NCBI GenBank assembly: GCA_017592665.1
Contig: JAGFNW010000014.1
Location: 124,001-188,000 of the forward strand
From: Streptosporangiaceae bacterium NEAU-GS5
GTDB lineage: Bacteria > Actinomycetota > Actinomycetes > Streptosporangiales > Streptosporangiaceae
Direction of reading: 5' to 3'
Length of the DNA stretch: 64,000 bases
Below are positions 44,864-54,255 of this stretch, piece by piece. The notes under the pieces are model-generated. The model worked only from the letters and a program-made list of their open reading frames with translations, was not told the origin of the DNA and searched no databases. Each line of letters opens with the position of its first letter. Position 1 is the stretch's first letter. Made by a program: the position numbers and the translations under genes.

Positions 44864-46222
44864 ATGGTCGATTATGTGACGCTTGGGCCGTTCGCCGGAC
44901 TTACTCTCGCCGATGTGGCACGCATGCTGCGCGACGGCGCCACGGACGCGGTGGATCTGGTGGGCCGCGCCCTCGAGGCGACGGCACAGGCGCAGCCGGC
45001 GCTCAACGCGTTCGTCACGGTCGACGAGCGCGGCGCGCGGGCCGCGGCCGAGCGGGCGAGGGACGAGCTCGCCCGAGGGCTCGATCGGGGGCCGCTGCAC
45101 GGGGTGCCGGTGGCGGTGAAGGACATCATCGACACGGCCGGCCTGCTGACCACCATGGGCTCACGCCACTTCGCCGGGCACGTGCCGGACCGCGACGCCG
45201 ACGTGGTGACCCGGCTGCGCGAGGCCGGAGCCGTCATCGTGGGGAAGACCACCACGCACGAGTTCGCCTACGGGCCGACCGGCGATCGATCGGCGAACGG
45301 GCCGGGAGCCAACCCGCACGACCCGTCGCGGATGGCCGGAGGATCGAGCGCCGGCTCCGCGGCGGCCGTCGCCGCCGGGCTCGTGCCGTTCGCGCTCGGC
45401 ACCGACACCGGTGGCTCGGTGCGCATTCCCGCCGCGCTGTGCGGGGTCGCGGGCCTTCGGCCCACGTCCGGCGCCCTGCCGATGGCGGGCGTGTTCCCCC
45501 TGTCGCGGTCGCTGGACACGGTCGGGCCGATCGCGAACGATGTCGGCGGCGTCGCGCTCGGCTGGGCCGTCCTGTCCGGCACGGCCGCCGGCGTCACCCC
45601 GTCGCCGCTCGCCGAACTCCGGGTCGGCCTGCCGGTCGGCGATCGGCTGGACCAGGTGGACGACACGGTCGGATCCGCCCTGGAGCGGCTTGTCTCGCGG
45701 CTGGCCGCGGGCGGTGCGACGATCCGCCAGGTCGCCGTGCCCGACGTCGCGGAGCTGCGGGAGATCTATCGGCTGGTGCAGTCCGCCGAGGCGTACGGCG
45801 TCCATCGCGACCGGCTGGCCGCCGCGCCCGAGCTGTTCGGCGCCGAGGTCCGCGATCGTCTGCGGACGGCGGGCCAGGTGACCGCGCCCGAGTACGCCGC
45901 GGCCATGGCGAGGCTCACCGAGCTGCGCGAGACGGCGGCCGGCAGATTCGACGGCGTCGACGTGCTGCTCCTGCCGGCCGCGCCGGTGCTCGCGCCACCT
46001 CTGGACGCCCGCGACGGCGACTTCGGCGGCGGCTGGACGTCACCGCGCGACGCGCTCCTGGCGTTCAACACGCCGTGGAGCGTGCTCGGCCTGCCAGCGA
46101 TGTCGGTGCCGTTGCCGGCGAAGACGCTGCCCGTCGGCGCCCAGCTGGTCGGCCCACCCGCCGCCGAGGCCGCTGTTCTCGCCGCGGCGGCGGTCGTTGC
46201 CGGGGTAGTAGAAGGACCATGA
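44864..46222 (+). CDS. Amidase (amidase-signature family)
   Basis: A 452-residue amidase. VAVKDIIDTAG carries the catalytic Lys, GGSSAGSAAAVAAG the cis-Ser, and GTDTGGSVRIPAALCGVAGLRPT the nucleophile Ser. It is shorter than GatA and has no gatC or gatB neighbour, so a stand-alone amide hydrolase is likely. It is coupled to the next gene by an ATGA overlap. Confidence 0.92.
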   Translation: MVDYVTLGPFAGLTLADVARMLRDGATDAVDLVGRALEATAQAQPALNAFVTVDERGARAAAERARDELARGLDRGPLHGVPVAVKDIIDTAGLLTTMGSRHFAGHVPDRDADVVTRLREAGAVIVGKTTTHEFAYGPTGDRSANGPGANPHDPSRMAGGSSAGSAAAVAAGLVPFALGTDTGGSVRIPAALCGVAGLRPTSGALPMAGVFPLSRSLDTVGPIANDVGGVALGWAVLSGTAAGVTPSPLAELRVGLPVGDRLDQVDDTVGSALERLVSRLAAGGATIRQVAVPDVAELREIYRLVQSAEAYGVHRDRLAAAPELFGAEVRDRLRTAGQVTAPEYAAAMARLTELRETAAGRFDGVDVLLLPAAPVLAPPLDARDGDFGGGWTSPRDALLAFNTPWSVLGLPAMSVPLPAKTLPVGAQLVGPPAAEAAVLAAAAVVAGVVEGP

Positions 46223-46578
46223 CAGATCTCGACACCGTGACGACGTGGATCGCCGGATACGTCAAAGCGTGGAACAGCAACGATCCCGAGCAGATCGGCG
46301 CGTTGTTCACCGAGGACGCCGACTACTACACCGAGCCGTACGCCCGGGCCTGGCATGGCCGGCAGGGGATAGTCGAAGGCTGGCTGGCGATCAAGGACGA
46401 GCCGGGCGCGGCGACCTTCGAATGGCATCCCGTCTCCGTGACCGGCGACGTCGCGGTCGTCCAGGGGATCACCGTCTACTCCGACAAGACCTTCAGCAAC
46501 CTGTGGGTGATCCGCCTGGCCGCCGACGGCCGCTGCCGCGAGTACACCGAGTGGTGGATGGAGCACCCCCGGGAATAG
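46219..46578 (+). CDS. NTF2-like/SnoaL protein
   Basis: A 119-residue cone-fold protein (VKAWNSNDPEQIGALFTEDADYYTEPY, then WHGRQGIVEGW and CREYTEWWMEHP). The 4-base overlap with the amidase gene suggests that they act together, perhaps with this protein binding the same substrate. No catalytic assignment is possible. Confidence 0.85.
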   Translation: MTDLDTVTTWIAGYVKAWNSNDPEQIGALFTEDADYYTEPYARAWHGRQGIVEGWLAIKDEPGAATFEWHPVSVTGDVAVVQGITVYSDKTFSNLWVIRLAADGRCREYTEWWMEHPRE

Positions 46579-46698
46579 CCCTGGGCTGAAAGGTTCAGCC
46601 GTGTGCAGGGGCTTCGCCCGCCGCCCTGGTGAGGTCCTACGGTTTAGTTTGGATGGACGCCTAACATATTCAACATCCTTGTCCCGAGGAGGTCCCGG

Positions 46699-48771
46699 AT
46701 GTTGGATCGGCTCCTGCCCACACGTCACGGCCGCCGGCGCGCCGGACTCACGCTGTCGGCCGCGGCGATGCTCGCCTTCGCCGGGGTCGCCGTCGCGCCC
46801 CAGGCGACCGCCGCCACGTCGGCCACCGTAACCGTCAACGCCGCCATGAGCAGGGGCACGATCCCGGCCGCCGGCCACGGCGTCAACACGGCCGTCTACG
46901 ACGGCAACATGAACAGCGCCGCCATCCCCGGCCTCTACCGCGACGCCGGCTTCACCGCGGTCCGCTATCCCGGCGGCTCGTACGGCGACATCTACCACTG
47001 GCAGACCCACACGGCCGACGGCGGCTTCATCGCGCCGAACACGGGCTTCGACACGTTCATGGGGACCGTGCGCTCGGCCGGGGCCCAGGCGGTGATCATC
47101 GCCAACTACGGCACGGGCACGGCCCAGGAGGCGGCGGGCTGGGTGCGCCAGGCCAACGTCACCCGCGGATACGGCATCAAACTGTGGGAGATCGGCAACG
47201 AGGTGTACGGCAACGGCCACTACGGCGCCCAGTGGGAGCAGGACAACCACGCCGACAAGGGCCCGCGCGCCTACGCCACCAACGCCGTTTCCTACATCTC
47301 GGCCATGAAGGCGGTCGACCCGACCATCAAGGTGGGCGTCGTGCTGACCACGCCCGGCAACTGGCCGGACGGGATCGTCGGCTCGGGCGACAGCGCCGAC
47401 TGGAACCACACGGTGATGTCGGTCGTGCAGGGCCAGGCCGACTTCGTGATCGTCCACTGGTATCCCGGCGCCGGCTCGGCGGCCGACAGCCTCACCAAGA
47501 TGTCGCAGATCTCCGGAATGATGAGCACGCTGCGCTCGCTGATCAACCAGTTCGCCGGCAGCCGGGCGTCGAGCATCGGCGTCGCGGTGACCGAGATGAA
47601 CCCGAGTTTCCAGCTCAACAGCGCCACCGCCGCCCTGTTCGCCGCCGACAGCGCCTTCACCTGGTTCGAGAACGGCGCCATGAACCTCGACTGGTGGAAC
47701 ACGCACAACGGCACGAGCACCAGCCCCGGCACCAACGAGGACGGCACCCCCGACTACCACGACGAGGGCATCCTGTCGTCGGCCGGCACCGGCGAGCCCG
47801 CCGTGAACACCCCCTTCCCGCCCTACTACGGGTTGTCCATGGTGGGCCGGGCCGGCGCGCCCGGCGACACGCTCGTCCAGGCCTCATCCAGCACCGCGCT
47901 GCTGGCCACGCACGCGATCAGGACGCCGACCGGCCTCAACGTCCTGCTGGTCAACAAGGATCCGGCCAACTCCACCACGGTCTCGCTCGCGTACTCCGGC
48001 TTCACCCCGACCGGCACGGTGAGCGTGACGCAGTGGCAGAAGGGCGCCACGTCGATCAGCTCCACGACCCAGGCCTCGGCCACCTCGATCACGGTCCCGC
48101 CGTACTCGATAACCGTCCTGAAGTCGGGTGGGGGCACCGGCGGCGGCGACACGACGGCGCCGAGCGCGCCCACCGGCCTCGCGGCCTCCGGCACCACCTC
48201 GACGAGCACGAACCTCTCCTGGACCGCCTCCACCGACAACGTCGGCGTGGCCGGCTACGACATCCTGCGCGCTCCCGGGGCCTCCGGCGGGACCTTCGCC
48301 GTCGTCGGGACGTCCACCACGACCTCGTTCGCCAACACCGGCCTGACCGCGAGCACCACCTACCGCTACCAGGTCCGGGCCCGCGACGCGGCCGGCAACG
48401 TGTCCGCCGTCTCCAACACGGCCCAGGTCACCACCTCGGCCGGCGGCTCCACCGGCGGCCCGTGCACGGCCGTGCCGACCGTGCAGAGCCAGTGGTCCAC
48501 CGGGTACGTGATCCAGCCGGTGACGGTCACCAACACCGGCACGGCCACGATCACCAGCTGGACCGTGACCATCACCCTCCCGGCCGGGCACGCGCTCACC
48601 GGCTCCTGGAACGCCACCGTCACCACCAGCGGCCAGACCGTGACGGCCAAGAGCGTCGCCCACAACGGCACGCTGGCACCGGGAGCGAGCACGACCAGCT
48701 TCGGCTTCCAGGGCAGCCGCCCCGACGGCAACACCGCGCTTCCGTCCGCCTACACCTGCACGACGCCCTGA
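46699..48771 (+). CDS. Secreted glycoside hydrolase with Fn3 and CBM2 domains
   Basis: A 690-residue exported enzyme. The signal peptide is typical (RRAGLTLSAAAMLAFAGVAVAPQATAA, cut after residue 39). The TIM-barrel part carries LWEIGNEVYG with the acid/base Glu and VTEMNPSF with a candidate nucleophile Glu, similar to GH51/GH79-like clan-A enzymes such as arabinofuranosidases. A Gly/Thr linker leads to a fibronectin type III domain (about 490-580) and a C-terminal CBM2 (PCTAVPTVQSQWSTGYVIQ, TVTNTGTATITSWTVTI). GAGGAGG lies before the ATG. It is likely for plant polysaccharide breakdown. Confidence 0.88.
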   Translation: MLDRLLPTRHGRRRAGLTLSAAAMLAFAGVAVAPQATAATSATVTVNAAMSRGTIPAAGHGVNTAVYDGNMNSAAIPGLYRDAGFTAVRYPGGSYGDIYHWQTHTADGGFIAPNTGFDTFMGTVRSAGAQAVIIANYGTGTAQEAAGWVRQANVTRGYGIKLWEIGNEVYGNGHYGAQWEQDNHADKGPRAYATNAVSYISAMKAVDPTIKVGVVLTTPGNWPDGIVGSGDSADWNHTVMSVVQGQADFVIVHWYPGAGSAADSLTKMSQISGMMSTLRSLINQFAGSRASSIGVAVTEMNPSFQLNSATAALFAADSAFTWFENGAMNLDWWNTHNGTSTSPGTNEDGTPDYHDEGILSSAGTGEPAVNTPFPPYYGLSMVGRAGAPGDTLVQASSSTALLATHAIRTPTGLNVLLVNKDPANSTTVSLAYSGFTPTGTVSVTQWQKGATSISSTTQASATSITVPPYSITVLKSGGGTGGGDTTAPSAPTGLAASGTTSTSTNLSWTASTDNVGVAGYDILRAPGASGGTFAVVGTSTTTSFANTGLTASTTYRYQVRARDAAGNVSAVSNTAQVTTSAGGSTGGPCTAVPTVQSQWSTGYVIQPVTVTNTGTATITSWTVTITLPAGHALTGSWNATVTTSGQTVTAKSVAHNGTLAPGASTTSFGFQGSRPDGNTALPSAYTCTTP

Positions 48772-48809
48772 GGCCTTGACGTCGCGTGGTCTCTACGGGG
48801 TGTGCCGGC

Positions 48810-50876
48810 TCATCGGGACAGATCCCAGACGCGGATGGTCTTGTCCTGGGAACCACTGGCGATCTTCGTGCCGTCGGGACTGAAGGCGACCGTCTCCACC
48901 TGCCCGGAGTGGCCGATCAGGACGGCCCGGACCTGGCCGGTCGCCACGTCCCAGAGGCTGATGACGTTGCTGAGGCCCCAGGACGCGAGGGTCTTGCCGT
49001 CCGGGCTGTAGGCCACGTCGGTCACCGCGTCGTCAAGCCGGTCGAAGGCCGCCTTGGAGCGGCCGGTGGTCACGTCCCAGAGCCGGATGCTGCGCGTGCC
49101 GTCGGAGTCGGGGGCGGCGAGGGTGGAGCCGTCCGGGCTGAAGGCCACGCCGGAGCCGGTCGCGTCGGTGATGGTGCGGACGGTCCGGCCGGTGGCCGGA
49201 TCGGACAACCGGATCTCGCTGCCCTTGCCGCCGCTGGCCAGCAGTTTGCCGTCGGGGCTGAACACGACATTGCGGAATCCGTCGCCATCGGGGAGGCCCA
49301 CGGTGATCTGCCGGGTCCGCACGTCCCAGATGTCGGTGGCGCCGCCGTGCGTGACGCCCGCGATCAATCGGCCGTCGGGGCTGAAGGCGAGGGACTTCAT
49401 GATGGAGCCGCTCTGCGTCAGCGAGCCGATGAGATGCCGGTCGGCGACGCGCCACAGGCGGCTGCTCTCCCCGGTGACGTTGCCGCCGGTGGCGAGGAGG
49501 GCGCCGTCGGGGCTGAAGGCGACCGCGTCCGCCGAGCCGCCGCCGAACGCCGGCGGGCCTTCCAGGGTGGCGATCGGTTTGCCGGTCGCCGGATCCCACA
49601 GCCGGGTCTGGGGCCGGTCGGTCAGATCGCCGTCGCCGCTGGCGAGCAGCTTGCCGTCGGGGCTGAACGCCACCGAGGTGACGATCGAGGTGTGCCCGGT
49701 CAGGCGGAGGGCGCTCGTGATCTGGGCCGGCGCGGACGGCTCGGCCGTGGTCTCCCGCTCGTCCGGCGTGGCCGCGCCGGACGTCTTCGGCGCATGGGAC
49801 GACGTCCGGTCGCCGCTGGTCGTCCGGTCGCTGCCGTTCGTCCGGTCGTCGGAGCCGAAGACCCGCACGCCGTACGGGACGCCGATCACGACGACGGCCC
49901 CGATCGCGGCGGCCAGCAGGGCCCGCCGCCGGACGCGGCCGCGGTCGCGCGGCTCGGGCTCGGGTTCGGGCGCGGTCGTGGACGGCATGGCGTCCCACGC
50001 GGCCGGGGCTGTGGGCGGGCCCATCGCGGCGGTCGGGTGCGGGGCGCCGCCGTTGGCCGCGCCCAAAAGGAGCCGGGCCGTCTGGTCGGCCGTCGGCCGG
50101 TGCGCCGGATCCTTGCGTAACAGGGCCAGCAGCAGCGGGGTGAGGTGCCCGGCGCGTACGGGAGGGCTGGGATCCCGGGTGAGCAGCGCGGCGAGCACGG
50201 CCACCAGGCTGTCGCCCTCGAACGGGGGATGGCCCTCGACGGCGGCGTAGAGCGTCGCACCGAGCGACCAGAGATCCGAGGCGGGTGTGACGGGCTCGTG
50301 GTGCGCCTGCTCGGGGGCCATGAAGGCGGGCGTACCCACCACGGCGTCCGTCCTGGTGAGCCGGGCGTCGCCGGTCAGGCTCGCGATGCCGAAGTCGGTG
50401 AGCACGACGCGGTCGCCGGCCAGCAGCACGTTGGCCGGCTTGAGGTCGCGGTGCACGATCCCGGCCGCGTGGGCGGCGCGGAGGGCGTCGAGGATGGCCG
50501 CGCCGATGCGCGCGACCTCACCGGGCGGCAGGCCGCCTCGCGCCCGGATCGCGTCCGCCAGGGAACCGCCCCGGACGAATTCCATGACGATCGCGGGCGC
50601 GCCGTTGTGGTCGACGACGTCGTAAACGGTGACGATGCCGGGGTGGTTGAGCCGCCCGGCCGCCTGCGCCTCGCGGATGGCGCGCAGGGTCAGCTCTTCC
50701 CGCTGGCCGTCGCTGAGGCCGGGCGGCAGCAGGATCTCCTTGATCGCCACCTCGCGGCCGATCAGCTCGTCGAAGCCGAGCCAGACCCGCCCCATGCCGC
50801 CGGCGCCCAGCACCTTGATCAGCCGATAGCGCCGGGCGATCACCATTCCTTGCTCTGGTCCCTCTGATTCGGGCAC
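48810..50876 (-). CDS. Ser/Thr protein kinase with extracellular WD40 propeller
   Basis: A 688-residue membrane kinase. The Hanks-type kinase (residues 12-270) shows GAGGMGRVW, VAIKEI, VHRDLKPANVLL and DFGIAS, and is complete. A Pro/Glu linker and one membrane helix (RRALLAAAIGAVVVIGVPYGV, near 315-340) lead to about seven WD40 repeats (VAFSPDGKLLASG types) on the outside as a likely sensor. Start GTG 50876 is 9 bases after the upstream gene; ATG at 50846 is an alternative. It is in one operon with the HExxH protein. Confidence 0.9.
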   Translation of the reverse strand: MPESEGPEQGMVIARRYRLIKVLGAGGMGRVWLGFDELIGREVAIKEILLPPGLSDGQREELTLRAIREAQAAGRLNHPGIVTVYDVVDHNGAPAIVMEFVRGGSLADAIRARGGLPPGEVARIGAAILDALRAAHAAGIVHRDLKPANVLLAGDRVVLTDFGIASLTGDARLTRTDAVVGTPAFMAPEQAHHEPVTPASDLWSLGATLYAAVEGHPPFEGDSLVAVLAALLTRDPSPPVRAGHLTPLLLALLRKDPAHRPTADQTARLLLGAANGGAPHPTAAMGPPTAPAAWDAMPSTTAPEPEPEPRDRGRVRRRALLAAAIGAVVVIGVPYGVRVFGSDDRTNGSDRTTSGDRTSSHAPKTSGAATPDERETTAEPSAPAQITSALRLTGHTSIVTSVAFSPDGKLLASGDGDLTDRPQTRLWDPATGKPIATLEGPPAFGGGSADAVAFSPDGALLATGGNVTGESSRLWRVADRHLIGSLTQSGSIMKSLAFSPDGRLIAGVTHGGATDIWDVRTRQITVGLPDGDGFRNVVFSPDGKLLASGGKGSEIRLSDPATGRTVRTITDATGSGVAFSPDGSTLAAPDSDGTRSIRLWDVTTGRSKAAFDRLDDAVTDVAYSPDGKTLASWGLSNVISLWDVATGQVRAVLIGHSGQVETVAFSPDGTKIASGSQDKTIRVWDLSR

Positions 50877-50885
50877 GAACCGAGT

Positions 50886-52610
50886 CTAGAGACCGATGAG
50901 GCGGACCTCGCCGAGGAAGAACGCAGTGCTGGAGTTCGCCTCGCCCACCTCCTGGTCGATGCTCTCCGCGTCCTTGCCCTCCGCGCCGTAGCCGACCTCC
51001 AGGCTCGACGTGTGGGGGAGCTCCCACGTGGTGCCGATGCCGAGAAGCAGATCTCTCATGACCGGGTCGGTCGCGGCATCCGCGACGAGTTTCTTCATGA
51101 CTTTGACGGTGAACACCTCGACGAAGCCCTCTTTGAGGATCTGCGGCTGGTGGGTCTGCTCGGCCGCGGTGATCACCTTGGGATGGGTGATGCGGTGCAT
51201 GAACTCGTGGATCAGCGTGTTGGTGATCCGCCAGCGCCAGACCGCCTTGCGGATGTGAAGGCGGTTGGGATAGACGGGCTCTATGTAGACCTTGCCGTTT
51301 CCGGGGTTGTGCCGCGGGGTCAGCGCTATCAGGCGCCGGAGCTTTTCGGTGAAGCCCTGGTCGCTCAGCAGCGCATGGTATACGCGCGTGAGCTCGTCGC
51401 GGTCGGAGGAGCGGCCCGGGTCGTAGCTCGCGGCGCTCAAGGGCTGTCCCCACTTGGCCATGCGTCCCACGTGGGTGCCGCGATTGACCATCCAGTTGGT
51501 CATCATGTCGTCGTCGATCTGCCCGTCCGCGGTGCTGAGGATGTCGGAGGCGTACGACCCCTTGTAACAGGGGCCCTCTATGTAGGCCAGCGGATACGGA
51601 TGGAGCGCCTTCTTGACGTACTCCTCGACGAATGCGGCCATGGTCGCGATCTCCGCGAAATCCACCGCTTCGAGTTCTTCGTTCTCTGGTGGGGTCCATC
51701 CAAAGAGCTGGTCGTCCACGACATCCTTGAGCGCTTTGGTCATGCCGGTGTGCAGGAGTTCGGCGTTGAGCTCTTCGATGCGGGACACTCGCCGCCCGGT
51801 TTGCGGATCGGGTACGCCGCCGGGGAAGTAGTAGAGGCGGATCCGCTTGAGCACCGGCTTCGCGGGAGACGGCAGCGCGCACAGCTGCGCGGGCATCCAG
51901 CCGCCCAAGAAGATCACTTGCTGTTCGAAGCCCGACGCGGTGATTCCCGGCATCATCGGCGCGACCGGCTGGCTCTTGGTGGCCATGATGTGCAGCCGGA
52001 GGAACACCTCGAAGGTCTTCATGTTCAGGCCCTTGATCAGGCCGAGGTTGCCGGCGTAGATCGTCAGCGCCCGCATCAGCCAGTCCTGCCGCTCCTTGGG
52101 GGCGCTCTCGACGAAGGTCTGGCAGATCTCCGCGCCGTCGAAGCCCAGATTCTGGCAGAGGCTGGACAGGCAGAAGGCCATGCCCTTGCGCTCGGCCAGT
52201 TCGATGCCCGCCGAGTAGTCGATCGTCGCTGTGACGCCGGTGCCGGTCAGCTCGAACGTGGTCGGCGCGTCCTGGTCGGGACGCAGGACGATCTCCGGCT
52301 CGAGCAGCATGAGCGGCGGCAACGTCATCATCGACGGCTGCGCCACGGGTATCTGCTGGACCGGCATCCCGGCCAGTTGCTTCGGGCGCTTGACCTTCTG
52401 GAGGGGAGCCTGCGGTAAGTCCTGCTGGGACTGATCCTGGCCCGGGGTTTGGGTGGGGCGCTGGCTTTGTTGGTCGTTGGGCTGCTTGTTCTGATGCGAC
52501 CCGTGGGAATGCACGGCGCCTCCTGAGGTTCCGGTCGCGGCCGATCCTCTTGAGGGATCCCCAGGAATCCTCTGCCTGTCACCGATCATTGCGCGCTGCA
52601 ATTTTTGCAT
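50886..52610 (-). CDS. HExxH-motif metallopeptidase-like protein with disordered N-terminus
   Basis: A 574-residue protein of a family I do not recognise. Residues 1-80 are Gln/Pro/Ser-rich and disordered, with no signal peptide. The middle is helical. LIHEFMHRITHP near residue 466 has the zinc motif HExxH, and KEGFVEVF 25-30 residues later offers a third ligand Glu, as in gluzincins. The C-terminus has ELPHTSSLEVGYG. It precedes the kinase gene by 9 bases in the same operon and is divergent from a DUF4142 lipoprotein gene. The role may be proteolysis linked to the kinase. The ribosome site at ATG 52610 is weak, so the start is uncertain. Confidence 0.75.
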   Translation of the reverse strand: MQKLQRAMIGDRQRIPGDPSRGSAATGTSGGAVHSHGSHQNKQPNDQQSQRPTQTPGQDQSQQDLPQAPLQKVKRPKQLAGMPVQQIPVAQPSMMTLPPLMLLEPEIVLRPDQDAPTTFELTGTGVTATIDYSAGIELAERKGMAFCLSSLCQNLGFDGAEICQTFVESAPKERQDWLMRALTIYAGNLGLIKGLNMKTFEVFLRLHIMATKSQPVAPMMPGITASGFEQQVIFLGGWMPAQLCALPSPAKPVLKRIRLYYFPGGVPDPQTGRRVSRIEELNAELLHTGMTKALKDVVDDQLFGWTPPENEELEAVDFAEIATMAAFVEEYVKKALHPYPLAYIEGPCYKGSYASDILSTADGQIDDDMMTNWMVNRGTHVGRMAKWGQPLSAASYDPGRSSDRDELTRVYHALLSDQGFTEKLRRLIALTPRHNPGNGKVYIEPVYPNRLHIRKAVWRWRITNTLIHEFMHRITHPKVITAAEQTHQPQILKEGFVEVFTVKVMKKLVADAATDPVMRDLLLGIGTTWELPHTSSLEVGYGAEGKDAESIDQEVGEANSSTAFFLGEVRLIGL

Positions 52611-52697
52611 CCTGCTAGGAACGGTCGGCGGCATTCCGGCGTATCTCCCAGTGATCGGATGGACCGAGCGCGAATCCAGGGCAAGGGAGATGCGGAA

Positions 52698-53399
52698 ATG
52701 CAGCGTGGACGGGGTCGTCTGATTCTGACCGCGTGCGGTTCCGCCCTGCTGCCGGCCGCCGGGATGGGCTGCGCGCCCGACTATCAGGACGCGGCGTCCG
52801 CCCGCCCGGCGTCCACCGTCGTCGGCCTGGGCGACGCGGGCGCCGGCGCCGATCCCGCCGGTGCGGCCGGGCCGGTCGCGAGCCCGCCGGCCGATCCGGC
52901 GAAGGACACCAGCACCTGGGATACGCGGTGGGGGCCGTTGTCGGCGGCCGACCGGGAAATGGTGAGCAAGGTGCGCCTGGCCACGCTGTGGGAGATGGTC
53001 ATGGCCGAGCAGGCCATGCAGCGGGGGAGCAGCGCGCGCATCCGGCAGATCAGCGCGGAGATCTCGGCCCAGCATCACGTGCTCGACGAGGAGGACCGCT
53101 CGATCGCGGCCAAGCTCAAGGTGCCGCTGCCGATCCAGCCCAGCGAGCAGCAGCAGGGATGGATGGCCGACATATCCGGCAGGACGGGCAAGGATTACGA
53201 CGCCACGTACGTGAAGTGGCTGCGCTTCGCGCACGGCCAGGTGTTCCAGCTGATCGGCGTGGTGCGCGGCACCACGCAGAACACGCTGATCCGCCGGTTC
53301 GCCGAGCACTGCAATGCCGCCGTCCTCAATCACCAGCGGCTGCTGGAGAGCACCGGCCTCGCCGGACCCGATGCCTTCCCCAGCCCGCCGACCGCCTGA
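52698..53399 (+). CDS. DUF4142 lipoprotein
   Basis: A 233-residue exported protein. The N-terminus ILTACGSALLPAAGMGCAP is a lipoprotein signal with Cys near residue 24. An Ala/Pro/Gly linker follows, then a DUF4142 ferritin-like four-helix domain (LSAADREMVSKVRLATLWEMVMAEQAMQRGSS..., IRQISAEISAQHHVLDEEDR). ATG 52698 is chosen from GGGAGA upstream; longer frames to 52605 are not supported. Confidence 0.87.
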   Translation: MQRGRGRLILTACGSALLPAAGMGCAPDYQDAASARPASTVVGLGDAGAGADPAGAAGPVASPPADPAKDTSTWDTRWGPLSAADREMVSKVRLATLWEMVMAEQAMQRGSSARIRQISAEISAQHHVLDEEDRSIAAKLKVPLPIQPSEQQQGWMADISGRTGKDYDATYVKWLRFAHGQVFQLIGVVRGTTQNTLIRRFAEHCNAAVLNHQRLLESTGLAGPDAFPSPPTA

Positions 53400-53531
53400 C
53401 CTGGTGACAAGGCCCCTGGTGACCTTCTCGGGCGGTCGGACGATCTGCCGGGCACGGCCGACCTGGTCGCGTACGAGATGGTGCGCGCTGTCTCGTTCCG
53501 GTCATGTGAGAGCGGATGACAGCAGGCTGTA

Positions 53532-54206
53532 ATGCGACAGACTTGCACCATGCAGTCAGGCACGCGCGGCGCCGACCGGCACGCGCCGGACGAGATCGCC
53601 CACGACGCCGACCTGAACGGCGACCTGGACGCCGATCTGAACGGCGACCTGAAGGCCGATCTGAACGGTGACCGCAACGGCGACCCCGACGGCGAACTTG
53701 GCACCGACGCCGACGCCGGCCTCGGCATCGGCTTGGGCGCCGGCCTCGACGAGGTGACCACGGCCGTGCTGACCGGGTCACGACTGCTGGTGGCCATCGC
53801 GGTCAGGTCGGTCGCGCAGGTCGAAGATCGGGTGACTGTGCCGCAGTTCCGGATGCTCGTGGTCCTCGGCCGCCGGGGGAAGGCCAAGCTCGTCACGCTG
53901 GCCGACCTGCTGGGCGTCAATCCGTCCACCGCCATGCGGATGGCCGACCGGCTCGCCGCCGCGGGGATGATCGTCCGCGAGGTCAACCCGCAGGATCGCC
54001 GCGAGAGCCTCATGCGGCTCACCCGCGAGGGCGAGCGCATCGTCGAAGAGGTCACGGCCCGCCGGCGTGCGGAGATCTCCGCCATCGTCTCCCGGATGAC
54101 GCCCGAGCAGCGCCAGGCGCTGATCGGCGGGATGACCGCGTTCACCGAGGCCGGCGATGAGCCGCCCGCCCCGAGCGCCCACTCGCTGGGCTGGCCCGGC
54201 GACTGA
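53532..54206 (+). CDS. MarR-family regulator with Asp/Asn/Gly-repeat N-terminus
   Basis: A 224-residue regulator. The C-terminal MarR domain is clear (TVPQFRMLVVLGRRGKAKLVTLADLLGVNPSTAMRMADRLAAAGMIVREVNPQDRRESLMRLT in pieces over residues 95-165). Residues 22-60 are an acidic repeat built on DLNGDLDA. This N-terminal part is unusual for MarR and may be disordered or bind metal. It is convergent with the FG-GAP gene, separated by a hairpin. A later start (M at about residue 7) is possible but would not remove the repeat. Confidence 0.85.
   Translation: MRQTCTMQSGTRGADRHAPDEIAHDADLNGDLDADLNGDLKADLNGDRNGDPDGELGTDADAGLGIGLGAGLDEVTTAVLTGSRLLVAIAVRSVAQVEDRVTVPQFRMLVVLGRRGKAKLVTLADLLGVNPSTAMRMADRLAAAGMIVREVNPQDRRESLMRLTREGERIVEEVTARRRAEISAIVSRMTPEQRQALIGGMTAFTEAGDEPPAPSAHSLGWPGD
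53610..53681. repeat. Three 24-bp tandem units encoding DLNGD repeats
   Basis: Units at 53610-53633, 53634-53657 and 53658-53681 encode DLNGDLDA, DLNGDLKA and DLNGDRNG. The register is a multiple of three, so copy number can change in frame. Confidence 0.85.
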
Positions 54207-54213
54207 ATGCGAA

Positions 54214-54245
54214 CGGCCCCGCCCCCTGAGGAGAGGGCGGGACCG
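54214..54245. terminator. Bidirectional hairpin terminator between convergent genes
   Basis: CGGCCCCGCCC (54214-54224) pairs with GGGCGGGACCG (54235-54245), 11 bp with one G-U, around a 10-base loop. It lies 8 bases after the MarR stop and 11 bases after the FG-GAP stop on the other strand. No long T-run is present, as is common in actinobacteria. Confidence 0.75.
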
Positions 54246-54255
54246 TGGTGCGGGA

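Noticed and set aside
46579-46698. CebR-type operator before the secreted glycosidase
   Set aside because: No TGGGAGC-GCTCCCA palindrome was found.
52611-53333. Long N-terminal extension of the HExxH protein
   Set aside because: The extension overlaps the DUF4142 lipoprotein gene on the other strand and lacks any ribosome site at its start.
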